A stretch of 64,000 nt of DNA from positions 2,356,001-2,420,000 of the forward strand of contig NZ_VFPP01000001.1 in NCBI RefSeq assembly GCF_006716745.1. The letters are read 5' to 3'. Every line of letters begins with the position of its first letter. Positions within the stretch are counted from its first letter, which is position 1. Under the pieces are notes generated by a model. That model did no database searches, was not told the origin of the DNA, and worked only from the letters and a program-made list of their open reading frames with translations. Shown here piece after piece: positions 1 to 7,413 of the stretch. The DNA is from Saccharothrix saharensis. Its GTDB lineage: Bacteria > Actinomycetota > Actinomycetes > Mycobacteriales > Pseudonocardiaceae. The position numbers were made by a program, and so were the translations under genes.

Positions 1-498
1 GACGGCGTGGTGTTCTACGCCCGTCGGCTCGCGCCCCGGCGGGCGATCGAGATCGGGTTGCTGGCGCTGGAGGTCTTCGCCGAACGCCACCCCGACGTCG
101 CGATCCACACCTACGGCGAGAAGATCGGGTCGCTGGGGCCGCGGCACGTCGACCACGGCCTGGTCACGCCCGACCGGCTCAACGACATCTACAACCGGTG
201 CTACGCGGGTCTCACGCTGTCGATGACGAACGTGTCGCTCGTCCCGCACGAGATGCTGGCCGCGGGCTGCCTGCCGGTCGTCAACGACGCCGTGCACAAC
301 CGGGTCGTGCTGGACAACGACCACGTCCGCTACGCGCCCGCGACACCGCACGACCTGGCCCGCGCGCTGTCCGACGTGGTGACGCTGCCGGACTTCGGCG
401 CGGTGGCCCGGGCCGCGTCCGCGAGCGTGTCCGGCCGGTCGTGGGACGCGGCCGGACACGAGCTGGAGAAGGTGCTCAGGCGCGAGCTGTCGGCCTGA
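1..498 (+). CDS. Glycosyltransferase, C-terminal part (cut by window start)
   Basis: The frame is open from the first base of the window to a TGA at 496-498, leaving 165 residues of a longer protein. The piece looks like the donor-binding half of a GT-B glycosyltransferase of the WsaF/rhamnosyltransferase kind: a strand-helix pattern leads to PHEMLAAGCLPVV, the acidic-residue loop that normally contacts the sugar nucleotide, followed by a short C-terminal helix. The preceding LSMTNVSLVP matches the usual family spacing. Its likely role is transfer of a sugar onto a lipid-linked or surface glycan, in keeping with the polysaccharide genes that follow. The tail overlaps the convergent acyltransferase by 23 bp. 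The donor sugar cannot be told from this fragment. Confidence 0.7.
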   Translation, partial: DGVVFYARRLAPRRAIEIGLLALEVFAERHPDVAIHTYGEKIGSLGPRHVDHGLVTPDRLNDIYNRCYAGLTLSMTNVSLVPHEMLAAGCLPVVNDAVHNRVVLDNDHVRYAPATPHDLARALSDVVTLPDFGAVARAASASVSGRSWDAAGHELEKVLRRELSA

Positions 499-1561
499 GC
501 AGGCGTCGCTGCGCCGGCCGTTCGACGAACCGGTGCAGCAGCCACGCCAGCACCAGCGAGGCGCCCAGCGCGGCGGCCGAGATCCCGGTCGCGGCCGCCA
601 GGGTGACGTCGTGCGGCCAGACCGCCTCCGCGGCCCGCAGCACCACCTGGTGCACGAGGTAGAAGGCGAAGGACACCTCGCCGAGGAACACCGCCGCGCG
701 GTGGCGCCACGGTGACCAGGACCCGGTGAGGTCGGCCGTGGCGACGGCCGGGATGAGCAGCGCGAGCGGCACGACCGTGCCCGCGACGTAGCCGAACGTG
801 CCGGGCAGGTGGCCGGAGGCGACGTACCCGACGACGGCCGGCGCACCCGCCTGCCACGGGGCCAGCCGGGGCCACCGGCCCGCGCGCACGATCCGCGCGA
901 GCACCATGCCCAGCACGAACTCCAGCGCCCGCGTCACGGGGAAGACGTAGACGAACCAGTACTCCAGGTGGTCCGGCAGGGGCAGCGCCAGGGCGGGGAC
1001 GGCGATGACGGCGGCCATGAGGCCGACCGCCGCCGCCCAGAGCCTCTTGTGCGGCACGCGGTCCACCAGTGCCAGCAGCCACGCGAACGCCGTGTAGAAC
1101 GCCGCCTCGCACGACAGCGACCAGGCCGGGGTGTTGACGCCGAAGTACACCGACTGCACCGGCACCCACGCCTGGAGCAGGAACAGCCCCAGCACGCCGG
1201 ACAGCACGGACACCCCGCCCAGCCAGGCGAGGCCCGCGAAGACGACCACCCAGACCACCACGTGGTTGGGCAGCACCCTGGCCGCCCTCCGGCGCCGGCC
1301 GACGGCCGCCGGGACCCCGTCCCGCGCCGACCAGGTGAGCACGAAACCGGACAGCAGGAAGAAGAACCCGACCCCGGTCGCGCCCTGGCCGAACAGCACC
1401 GCCAGCACGCCTTCCGCACCGGTGCCCGCGAACAACCCGCCGGCGTGCAGGTGGAAGCCGAAGACGACGAACGCGGCGAGGAAGCGCAACCCGGTCAGGG
1501 ACGGCAACCGGGCGGGCAGCACCGGTGGGACCGTCGGGGCGGGTGCCGGCGCGTTCGTCAT
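476..1561 (-). CDS. Acyltransferase 3 family membrane protein (OafA-like)
   Basis: A multi-pass integral membrane protein of about 361 residues. It starts with a short proline-rich cytoplasmic segment, then LTGLRFLAAFVVFGFHLH, the first helix of the acyltransferase 3 family with the conserved Arg and the His that acts in acyl transfer. Roughly ten hydrophobic helices follow. Such proteins O-acetylate, or otherwise acylate, sugars of surface polysaccharides or antibiotics. Placement between a glycosyltransferase and the Wzz/Wzy genes suggests decoration of the exported glycan. I chose the ATG at 1559-1561; an in-frame GTG lies two codons upstream at 1565-1567. The acceptor sugar is unknown. 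Confidence 0.85.
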   Translation of the reverse strand: MTNAPAPAPTVPPVLPARLPSLTGLRFLAAFVVFGFHLHAGGLFAGTGAEGVLAVLFGQGATGVGFFFLLSGFVLTWSARDGVPAAVGRRRRAARVLPNHVVVWVVVFAGLAWLGGVSVLSGVLGLFLLQAWVPVQSVYFGVNTPAWSLSCEAAFYTAFAWLLALVDRVPHKRLWAAAVGLMAAVIAVPALALPLPDHLEYWFVYVFPVTRALEFVLGMVLARIVRAGRWPRLAPWQAGAPAVVGYVASGHLPGTFGYVAGTVVPLALLIPAVATADLTGSWSPWRHRAAVFLGEVSFAFYLVHQVVLRAAEAVWPHDVTLAAATGISAAALGASLVLAWLLHRFVERPAQRRLLRPTARA

Positions 1562-1677
1562 CGGCACGTGGTCCGAGCGGCGGAGCGGGCCGTACTGCTG
1601 GTGCGGCGTAATACTATTCTTGCGGTCGGGTATTCGTTTTCGGGAAGGAATAACAACTTCCGCCTCCGATGCAGCAG

Positions 1678-1701
1678 GATTTCCTGTGACGACAGGAAAT
1701 C
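1678..1701. promoter_or_regulatory. Perfect 10-bp inverted repeat (operator or terminator)
   Basis: GATTTCCTGT, then GACG, then ACAGGAAATC: the two arms are perfect reverse complements. It lies 30 bp past the stop of the TolB-like gene and about 117 bp before the acyltransferase start, in an unusually AT-rich intergenic stretch. A regulator-binding site for the acyltransferase gene or a weak terminator are both possible; there is no T-tract. Confidence 0.5.
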
Positions 1702-1730
1702 GCGGCGCTGCGGAAGGCGTTAGCCGGAGG

Positions 1731-2690
1731 TCACACGGGGGACGGCGACGTGGCGTCGGCGATCATCGGCACGGCCGCGGACGAGCCGTCGGCGGGCACC
1801 ACGTGGATCGACGCGAGCTTGGCGTCCTTCGGCACGGCGGCGAACGCGAGCCGCTCGTCGTCCAGCCAGGTCGCCTGGTCGTCCACGCCGGCCGTGCCCG
1901 GCAGCCTGCGCTCCTCGCCGGTCGCCAGGTCCAGCACCGCCAACTCCCACGGCCCCAGCCGGCCGATGCGCTTCTTGTAGGCGACCTTCGTGCCGTCCGG
2001 CGACAGCGACGGGCACTCCGCGTCACGGCGCAACGACTCCAGGCGACGCTCCACCAGGTCGCCCTTCACCAACCACGTGTACCCGCCGGACGCCAGGGTC
2101 GCGTAGAACGTGCGGTCGTCGCCCGCCACGGTCAGGCCCCAGTAGTTCACGTCCTGCGCGGTGTGCGGCTGCCCCTCGACCACCGCCGCGAACCCCTCCA
2201 GGGACTCCACGGCCTCGCCGCCGCGCAGGTCCAGGAACCCGGTCCGGGTGGAGAAGCCGCCGGGCACCGCGTACGAGTCACCGGTCACGAACGACGTCCA
2301 CGTGACCACCCGCCCCGAGGCGGACACCTTGGCCCGGCTCGGCACGCCCGGCAGCGGCACGGTCCGCACCACCTCGCCGTCCCGCGACACCTCCGCGGCG
2401 TACGTCGGGCCCGGCCCGGCCAGCTTCAGGCACACCGTCGTCCCGCCCGCCCGGTACACGCGCTGGCACGTCATCGGCGTCGCGCTGCGGGCCGCCGGCT
2501 CGGCCAGCCGGACCTGCTCGACCCGGCCGCGGCCGTCGGCCAGCGCCACGAACATCAGGTCACCGTCGACCGGGCTCACCGCCGCGGGTGAGGTGTCGCG
2601 CACGACCGACGTCACGTAGGCCACCGCGCCCCCCACGACCAGTACGATGGCCACGACGGCGAACACGACCCGCCGGTAGCCCAAGTCCAT
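1731..2690 (-). CDS. Membrane-anchored TolB-like beta-propeller protein
   Basis: About 319 residues. One N-terminal transmembrane segment (about residues 7-28, RVVFAVVAIVLVVGGAVAYV) is followed by an extracytoplasmic domain with repeated blade-like strands. Blades carry PD40/TolB signatures such as SLSPDGTKVAYKK and the spacing 'LAVLDLATGEERRLPG' typical of WD40-like propellers. No catalytic residues are apparent, so it is probably a scaffold or glycan- or protein-binding module. It is divergent from the Wzz-like gene, so it may be co-expressed with the polysaccharide genes from the 2.7 kb intergenic region. Start: ATG 2688-2690, preceded by GTG GTG in frame, so the true start could be up to two codons earlier. 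Function beyond the fold is unknown. Confidence 0.65.
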   Translation of the reverse strand: MDLGYRRVVFAVVAIVLVVGGAVAYVTSVVRDTSPAAVSPVDGDLMFVALADGRGRVEQVRLAEPAARSATPMTCQRVYRAGGTTVCLKLAGPGPTYAAEVSRDGEVVRTVPLPGVPSRAKVSASGRVVTWTSFVTGDSYAVPGGFSTRTGFLDLRGGEAVESLEGFAAVVEGQPHTAQDVNYWGLTVAGDDRTFYATLASGGYTWLVKGDLVERRLESLRRDAECPSLSPDGTKVAYKKRIGRLGPWELAVLDLATGEERRLPGTAGVDDQATWLDDERLAFAAVPKDAKLASIHVVPADGSSAAVPMIADATSPSPV

Positions 2691-2783
2691 CACCACCTGT
2701 AACGACTAGGCGCGAGTCGGCCGATTTCAGAGTAACAACACCGTGCGCGCACACACGCGGGGTAAACGTGGATCGGGGAGCGG

Positions 2784-3689
2784 ATGGACTTCTGGGGCGC
2801 TGTGCGAACGCTGCGCAGGCGGTGGTACATCGCCCTGCCGGCGGCGGTCACGGCGGTCGCGGTGGCCGCCGGCGTGTTCCTGTCCATCCCGACGCGCTAC
2901 CAGTCCTCCGGGGTCATGGTGCTCACCTCGCCCGCGTCCGGCGGCACGTTCTCGGAGAAGCTGTCGCCGGAGGACGCGGTGCAGGTCAACCCGCTGCTGG
3001 CGTTCGACGGCAGCCTCACCACCACCGCGCAGATCCTGGCGCAGATCCTGGCCGACCCGAAGACCCGCAAGGAGTCGCTGGGCCTGGACAAGGAGTCGAC
3101 CGAGAACTTCACCGCGGCGGGCGGCGGCATGAGCGGGCCGTTCCTGTTCGTGACCGCCGACGGCAGCACGCCGGAGGCGGCCGAGCGGCTGGTGACCACG
3201 GTGATGGAGTTCGCCACCAAGGAGCTGGACAAGCAGCAGACCGCGTTGAAGGCGCCCGCGTCGACGTTCATCACCTCGCAGGTGATCGTGAACCCGACCG
3301 CGGCGGAGGCGCAGATCGGTGGCAAGGTCCGGTACGCGGGCGCGGCGTTCGTGCTGTTGATGCTGTTGACGACGGCGGCGACGTTCGGCGGGGACAGCGT
3401 GCTCAACCACCTGCGCCGTCGGCGTGAGGCCCGGGAGGGCAAGCCGGCTCCGACCGAAGCGCCCGAGGCCGCCGCTCCGGCTCCGGCTCCGGTTTCAGCC
3501 CCGGCTCCGGCTCCGACCGGTCCCCCACCGCCGCCGCCCGCCAACGGCGCGCCACGCCGTCCGCCCGGTCCGCCGGTCCGCCGCCCGCAGCCGACGGCCA
3601 GCGAGCAGACGGTGAAGATCGCGGCGCCCGGTCCGCGCACCGGCCGGCCGGGCGCGCCCGCGTGGCCGACCGGCGACGACCAGCCTTGA
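2784..3689 (+). CDS. Wzz-like polysaccharide copolymerase with proline-rich tail
   Basis: 301 residues. The N-terminal cytoplasmic segment MDFWGAVRTLRRRWY leads to TM1 (about 17-35), then an extracytoplasmic domain of about 150 residues, then TM2 (about 186-205). This is the hairpin layout of chain-length determinant (Wzz/CapA) proteins that control polymer length together with a Wzy polymerase. There is no fused tyrosine kinase and no Walker motif. The last 90 residues are a disordered Pro/Ala/Arg-rich tail, which may bind partner proteins. The GTG/TTG start of the Wzy-like gene lies at its stop codon, so the two are translationally coupled, which supports the functional pairing. Confidence 0.8.
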   Translation: MDFWGAVRTLRRRWYIALPAAVTAVAVAAGVFLSIPTRYQSSGVMVLTSPASGGTFSEKLSPEDAVQVNPLLAFDGSLTTTAQILAQILADPKTRKESLGLDKESTENFTAAGGGMSGPFLFVTADGSTPEAAERLVTTVMEFATKELDKQQTALKAPASTFITSQVIVNPTAAEAQIGGKVRYAGAAFVLLMLLTTAATFGGDSVLNHLRRRREAREGKPAPTEAPEAAAPAPAPVSAPAPAPTGPPPPPPANGAPRRPPGPPVRRPQPTASEQTVKIAAPGPRTGRPGAPAWPTGDDQP

Positions 3690-3691
3690 CC

Positions 3692-5020
3692 GTGGCGGAG
3701 CCGTTCCTGCCCGTGCGGCGGCGGGCGGACGGCGCGACGCTGGTGAGCCTGTTCCTGCTGGCGCTGTTGATCATCCCGGCCCGGCTGGTGCTGTCGTTCG
3801 TGCCGATGACCCTGCCGCCCGCGTTGGTGGTGGCGCTGCTGCTGGGCGTGCTGTGGGTGTCCGGGCAGATGGTGGACACCGTGGGCATGGGCAAGGGGCG
3901 CAACGTCGTGCGCACGGCCGTGGCGCTGTACCTGGCGTCGCAGCTGGCGACCTACGGCGTGGCGACGCGGCGGTGGCTGCCGACCGACGAGCTGACCGTG
4001 GCCGACAGCAGCATCATCCGGATCACGTCCATGATCGCGGTGGCGGTGTTCGTGTGCGACGCCGTGCGCACCAAGGAGCGGCTGGACCGGGTGCTGCGGC
4101 TGCTGCTGGCGTGCGCGGCGGTGATCGCGTTCGTGGGGCTGGTGCAGTTCGGGCTGGGCGTCGACCTCGCGTCGTACGTGTCGCTGCCGGGGCTGCGGGT
4201 GCAGGACAACGGGTACTCGGCGATGGAGGCGCGGTCGATCTTCCGGCGGCCGACCGGCACCACGAACCACCCGATCGAGTTCGGGCTGGTGTGCGCGATG
4301 GCCGTGCCGCTGGGCGTGCACTACCTGTTCAAGGCGCGGGACGACGGCACGCCGCACGTGCGGTGGGCGGCGTGCCTGGCGCTGGTGGGGCTGGGCGCGC
4401 TGACGTCGTTGTCGCGGACGGCGTTGCTGGGCATGGCGGTGGGCGCGCTGATCATGATCATGACGTTGCCGCGGCGGCGGAAGATCACCACGGCGGTGGT
4501 GGGCGGCGGGTCGTTCCTCGGGGCGAGCCTGGTGGTGCCGGGCCTGTTCGGCACGTTGCGGGGCATGTTCTCCAACATCGAGGACGACCCGAGCGTGAAG
4601 GCGCGCACGGCGGACTACGAGGCGGCGTGGGAGCAGATCGACCTGAACCCGTTGCTGGGTCGGGGGTTCGGGACGTACCTGCCGACGAAGTACACGATCC
4701 TGGACAACCAGTTCCTGCTGACGTTGATCGAGAACGGCTACCTGGGGCTGTTCGCGTTGATCGGGATGTTCCTGGCGGCGGCGTTCGCGGCGATCCGGGT
4801 GCGGATGATCAGCGAGGACGAGCAGTTGCGGAGCCTGGCCAGTGCCCTGGTGGCGGGTGTGGTGGCGGGCGGGATCGCTTCGGTGACGTTCGACCTGCTG
4901 GGGTTCGGCGTGGCGACCGGTCTGGTGTTCACCATGATCGGCGTGACGGGGGCGTTGCTGCGGGTGGCCAAGGAGGAGCGTCGCCGTGCGGCGCTCGATC
5001 CGGCGACCCGGGAAGCGTGA
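3692..5020 (+). CDS. O-antigen ligase / Wzy polymerase-like membrane protein
   Basis: About 442 residues with ten to twelve transmembrane helices. The large periplasmic loop and following helix contain ALTSLSRTALLGM and, later, NPLLGRGFGTYLPTKYTILDNQF. These fit the Wzy_C/O-antigen ligase (WaaL) family, where an Arg-rich loop contacts the lipid-linked glycan. It likely polymerises or ligates the repeat unit made by this cluster outside the membrane. The GTG at 3692 follows the preceding stop by 2 nt. A TTG at 3686 (overlapping the stop) and a GTG at 3662 are in frame alternatives. Whether it is a polymerase or a ligase cannot be decided from sequence. Confidence 0.8.
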   Translation: MAEPFLPVRRRADGATLVSLFLLALLIIPARLVLSFVPMTLPPALVVALLLGVLWVSGQMVDTVGMGKGRNVVRTAVALYLASQLATYGVATRRWLPTDELTVADSSIIRITSMIAVAVFVCDAVRTKERLDRVLRLLLACAAVIAFVGLVQFGLGVDLASYVSLPGLRVQDNGYSAMEARSIFRRPTGTTNHPIEFGLVCAMAVPLGVHYLFKARDDGTPHVRWAACLALVGLGALTSLSRTALLGMAVGALIMIMTLPRRRKITTAVVGGGSFLGASLVVPGLFGTLRGMFSNIEDDPSVKARTADYEAAWEQIDLNPLLGRGFGTYLPTKYTILDNQFLLTLIENGYLGLFALIGMFLAAAFAAIRVRMISEDEQLRSLASALVAGVVAGGIASVTFDLLGFGVATGLVFTMIGVTGALLRVAKEERRRAALDPATREA

Positions 5021-5044
5021 ACGCCCAGGTCGCGTGTTCTGAGC

Positions 5045-5129
5045 GTTGAACTCGGGGGTCCTGGACGTAGGACTCTCGGGTCCTGGGGGTTCGACACGCG
5101 GGACCTGGGGGTTCGACTCTCGCGAGGGG
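5045..5129. repeat. 22-bp tandem repeat, 3.9 units (locus A)
   Basis: Units at 5045-5066, 5067-5088, 5089-5110 and a partial unit at 5111-5129. The consensus shared with the second locus at 57.4 kb is GTTCGACTCTCGGG followed by ACCTGGGC (22 bp). The array fills most of the gap between two convergent genes and abuts the stop codon of the acetyltransferase. Just upstream, 5019-5039 carries an inverted, degenerate copy, so the region can form an imperfect hairpin (loop TGAGCGTT) and may end transcription from the Wzy-like gene. Confidence 0.85.
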
Positions 5130-5672
5130 TTAAGCGAGGTGGGGGTGGTGGGTGTGGCAGTCGGGGCAGGTGGAGGTGGAGTCCAGGCGTTGGCCGCAGG
5201 TGCAGACCCAGCCCTTGAGGGTGGCGGGGTTGCCGGCGACGAAGGCGTGGGCCGGGACGTCCTTGGTGATCACGGAGCCGGCGGCGGCGAAGGCGTGCTC
5301 GCCGATCTCCACGCCGCACACGACCACGGTGCCCGCGCCCAGGGTCGCGCCGCGCCGGACCACGGTGGGGAGCAGGGCGTCACCGGTGCGCCTGATCGCG
5401 GCACGCGGCCGCAGGTCGTTGGTGAACAGGACGTTCGGGCCGAGGAACACCTCGTCCTCGCACACCACGCCGTCGAACACCAGGGTGCCGTTCTTCACCG
5501 TCACGCGGTCGCCCAGCACCGCCCGGCCCTCGACGAACGCGCCGTCGCAGATGTTGCAGTCCCGGCCGATCCGGGCGCCCGGCAGCACGTGCGCGAACGC
5601 CCACACGCGCGTGCCGTCACCCACGTCCGAGCTCTCGCACAGCCCCTTCGGGTGCACGAAGACGTCGCTCAT
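5130..5672 (-). CDS. WlbB/WbpD-like sugar N-acetyltransferase (left-handed beta helix)
   Basis: 180 residues of hexapeptide repeats (GARIGRDCNI, GATLGAGTVVV, GVEIGEHAFAAAGSVIT) forming the left-handed beta helix of acyl-CoA-dependent transferases. The layout and the phrase EVFLGPNVLFTNDLRPRA resemble WlbB/WbpD, which acetylates the 3-amino group of UDP-2-acetamido-3-amino-glucuronate, and also FdtC/QdtC enzymes. A Cys-rich tail with two CxC/CxxC pairs (VCTCGQRL, CPDCHTHH) looks like a small zinc ribbon. Its ATG overlaps the upstream aminotransferase stop by 4 nt (ATGA), so the substrate is probably the amine made by that enzyme. Exact sugar uncertain. Confidence 0.8.
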   Translation of the reverse strand: MSDVFVHPKGLCESSDVGDGTRVWAFAHVLPGARIGRDCNICDGAFVEGRAVLGDRVTVKNGTLVFDGVVCEDEVFLGPNVLFTNDLRPRAAIRRTGDALLPTVVRRGATLGAGTVVVCGVEIGEHAFAAAGSVITKDVPAHAFVAGNPATLKGWVCTCGQRLDSTSTCPDCHTHHPHLA

Positions 5673-6763
5673 CGCACGGCCTCCGCCAGCGCCGCCACCA
5701 CGCGCTCCTGCTGCGCCACCGTGATCTCCGGGAACAGCGGCAGCGACACGATCTCCCCCGCCACCGCCTCGCTGACCGGGAAGTCGCCCGGCGCGTGCCC
5801 CAGGTGCACGTACGCACCGGTCAGGTGCACCGGCGTCGGGTAGTGGATGCCCGCGCCGATCCCCGCCTCGTGCAACGACGCCAGCACGCGGTCCCGGGAC
5901 GGCACGCGCACGACGTACAGGTGCCACACCGGCACGTTGCCCTCCAGCACCACCGGCAGCGCCACGCCCGGCACGTCGGCGAGCAGCGCCGAGTAGCGGT
6001 CCGCCGCCGCGCGGCGCAGCTCGTTCCAGCCCTCGAGCCGCCGCAGCTTCGCCGACAGCACCACGGCCTGCAGCGTGTCCAGCCGGCTGTTGAAGCCGAC
6101 CACCGAGTGCTCGTACTTGCGCGGCGACCCGTGCTCGCGCAGCAGCCGCACCGCCGAGGCCAGCTCGGCCGAGGTGGTCAGGACCGCGCCGCCGTCGCCG
6201 TACGCGCCGAGGTTCTTGCCCGGGTAGAAGCTGGTCGCCGCGATGTCGCCGAGCCCACCGACGGCCACGCCGTGCCGCCGCGCGCCCTGCGCCTGCGCCG
6301 CGTCCTCCACGATCGGCACGCCGAACGACCGCAGCTCCTCGACCGGCGCGGCCTGCCCGTACAGGTGCACCGGCAGCAGCGCCTTCGTGCGCGGTGTCAC
6401 GGCTTCCGCCACCAGGGACACGTCGATCAGCCCGGTCTCGGCCACGCAGTCCACCAGCACCGGCGTCGCGCCGGTCCGCGCCACCGCGCCGGCGGTCGCG
6501 ATGAACGTGTTGGCCGGCAGCACGCACTCGTCGCCCGGACCGACGTCCAGCGCGCGCAGCGCCAGCTCGATCGCGTCGGTGCCGTTGCCGACCGCGACGC
6601 AGTGCGGCACCTCCTGGTAGGCGGCGAACTCCGCCTCGAACTCGCCCACCTGCCGCCCGCCGACGAACGAGGTGTTCTTGAGCACCTCCGCCCAGCCGTC
6701 GGCTACCTCGTCGGCCACCTGCTCGTGCTGGGCGCGCAGGTCCACCAGCGGGATGTCGATCAC
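5669..6763 (-). CDS. DegT/DnrJ/EryC1 sugar aminotransferase (WbpE/WlbC-like)
   Basis: 364 residues, full length for PLP-dependent sugar-nucleotide aminotransferases. Visible features are the early PLP-phosphate region GNGTDAIELALRAL, the acidic residue in VEDAAQAQGA that contacts the PLP pyridine nitrogen, and the Schiff-base lysine in SFYPGKNLGAYGDGG. It should convert a 3-keto (or 4-keto) UDP sugar to the amine using glutamate. Start: GTG at 6761-6763, with GGGGAG about 8 nt upstream and a 4-nt overlap (GTGA) with the stop of the NeuD-like gene. Together with the downstream acetyltransferase and the Gfo/Idh dehydrogenase at 14.6 kb it fits the WbpB-WbpE-WbpD route. Confidence 0.88.
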   Translation of the reverse strand: MIDIPLVDLRAQHEQVADEVADGWAEVLKNTSFVGGRQVGEFEAEFAAYQEVPHCVAVGNGTDAIELALRALDVGPGDECVLPANTFIATAGAVARTGATPVLVDCVAETGLIDVSLVAEAVTPRTKALLPVHLYGQAAPVEELRSFGVPIVEDAAQAQGARRHGVAVGGLGDIAATSFYPGKNLGAYGDGGAVLTTSAELASAVRLLREHGSPRKYEHSVVGFNSRLDTLQAVVLSAKLRRLEGWNELRRAAADRYSALLADVPGVALPVVLEGNVPVWHLYVVRVPSRDRVLASLHEAGIGAGIHYPTPVHLTGAYVHLGHAPGDFPVSEAVAGEIVSLPLFPEITVAQQERVVAALAEAVR

Positions 6764-7413
6764 GAACCGCTCCCCTCTCGCAGTCTCCGGGCGGGGTTGC
6801 CCGCCCAGACCTCACCCGCGGGCACGTCGGCGAGCACCACCGAACCCATGCCCACCACCGCCCCCGCGCCGATCGTCACGCCTTCCCGGACCGCGCTGCC
6901 CTGCCCGAGGTACGCGGCCTGGCCCACCCGCACGGACCCGCCCAGCGACGCGCGGCCGGCGAACGTGACGCCGTCGCCGACCTCGTCGTCGTGGGTGATC
7001 AGCACGTGCGGCATGGCCACGACGTGCGCACCCAGCCGCAGCGGCGCGGTCACCACGGCACCGGCCAGCAGGACCGAGCCCGGCCCCACCTCGGCGCCGA
7101 CCGCCACCGAGGCCGCCGGGTGCACCACCGTCGCCCACCGGTCCTCCGACAGGTCGAGCCGGGCGACCAGGTTCAGCCGGCCGCGCGGCCGGTGCGCGTT
7201 GGCGACGCACACCACGACCGCCGCGTCCGTCGAGCGCACGAGGTCCGTGCCGCCGAGGACGGGCAGCCCGTCGAGGTCCGCGCCGTGCCGCGCCGGGTCG
7301 TCGTCCAGCGCGCCGACGGGTCGCCACAGCGAGGGCAGGAGGCGGACGGCCGCGAGGACTTCGCGGGCCAGTCCGCCGCCACCCACCAGCAGCAGCGGTC
7401 GGGGTGCGCTCAT
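6760..7413 (-). CDS. NeuD-like sugar O/N-acyltransferase
   Basis: 217 residues. The N-terminal Rossmann-like domain (LLLVGGGGLAREVLAA; nucleotide-sugar binding in the PglD/NeuD family) is followed by a hexapeptide-repeat beta helix from about residue 95 (HVLITHDDEVGDGVTF, then a run of I/V-G-x-G repeats). The His in the loop near ITHDDE is positioned like the PglD catalytic base. It likely acetylates an amino or hydroxyl group of a cluster sugar. The start at ATG 7411-7413 overlaps the stop of the large repeat protein by 4 nt (ATGA), so it is translated from the same transcript. Confidence 0.82.
   Translation of the reverse strand: MSAPRPLLLVGGGGLAREVLAAVRLLPSLWRPVGALDDDPARHGADLDGLPVLGGTDLVRSTDAAVVVCVANAHRPRGRLNLVARLDLSEDRWATVVHPAASVAVGAEVGPGSVLLAGAVVTAPLRLGAHVVAMPHVLITHDDEVGDGVTFAGRASLGGSVRVGQAAYLGQGSAVREGVTIGAGAVVGMGSVVLADVPAGEVWAGNPARRLREGSGS

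Noticed and set aside
5045..5129. CRISPR array
   Set aside because: The 22-bp units are directly joined, have no unique spacers and no cas genes are nearby.
5130..6815. A single long minus-strand frame joining two enzymes
   Set aside because: The upstream half is the shadow of the aminotransferase in another frame; the true acetyltransferase starts at 5672 with an ATGA overlap.
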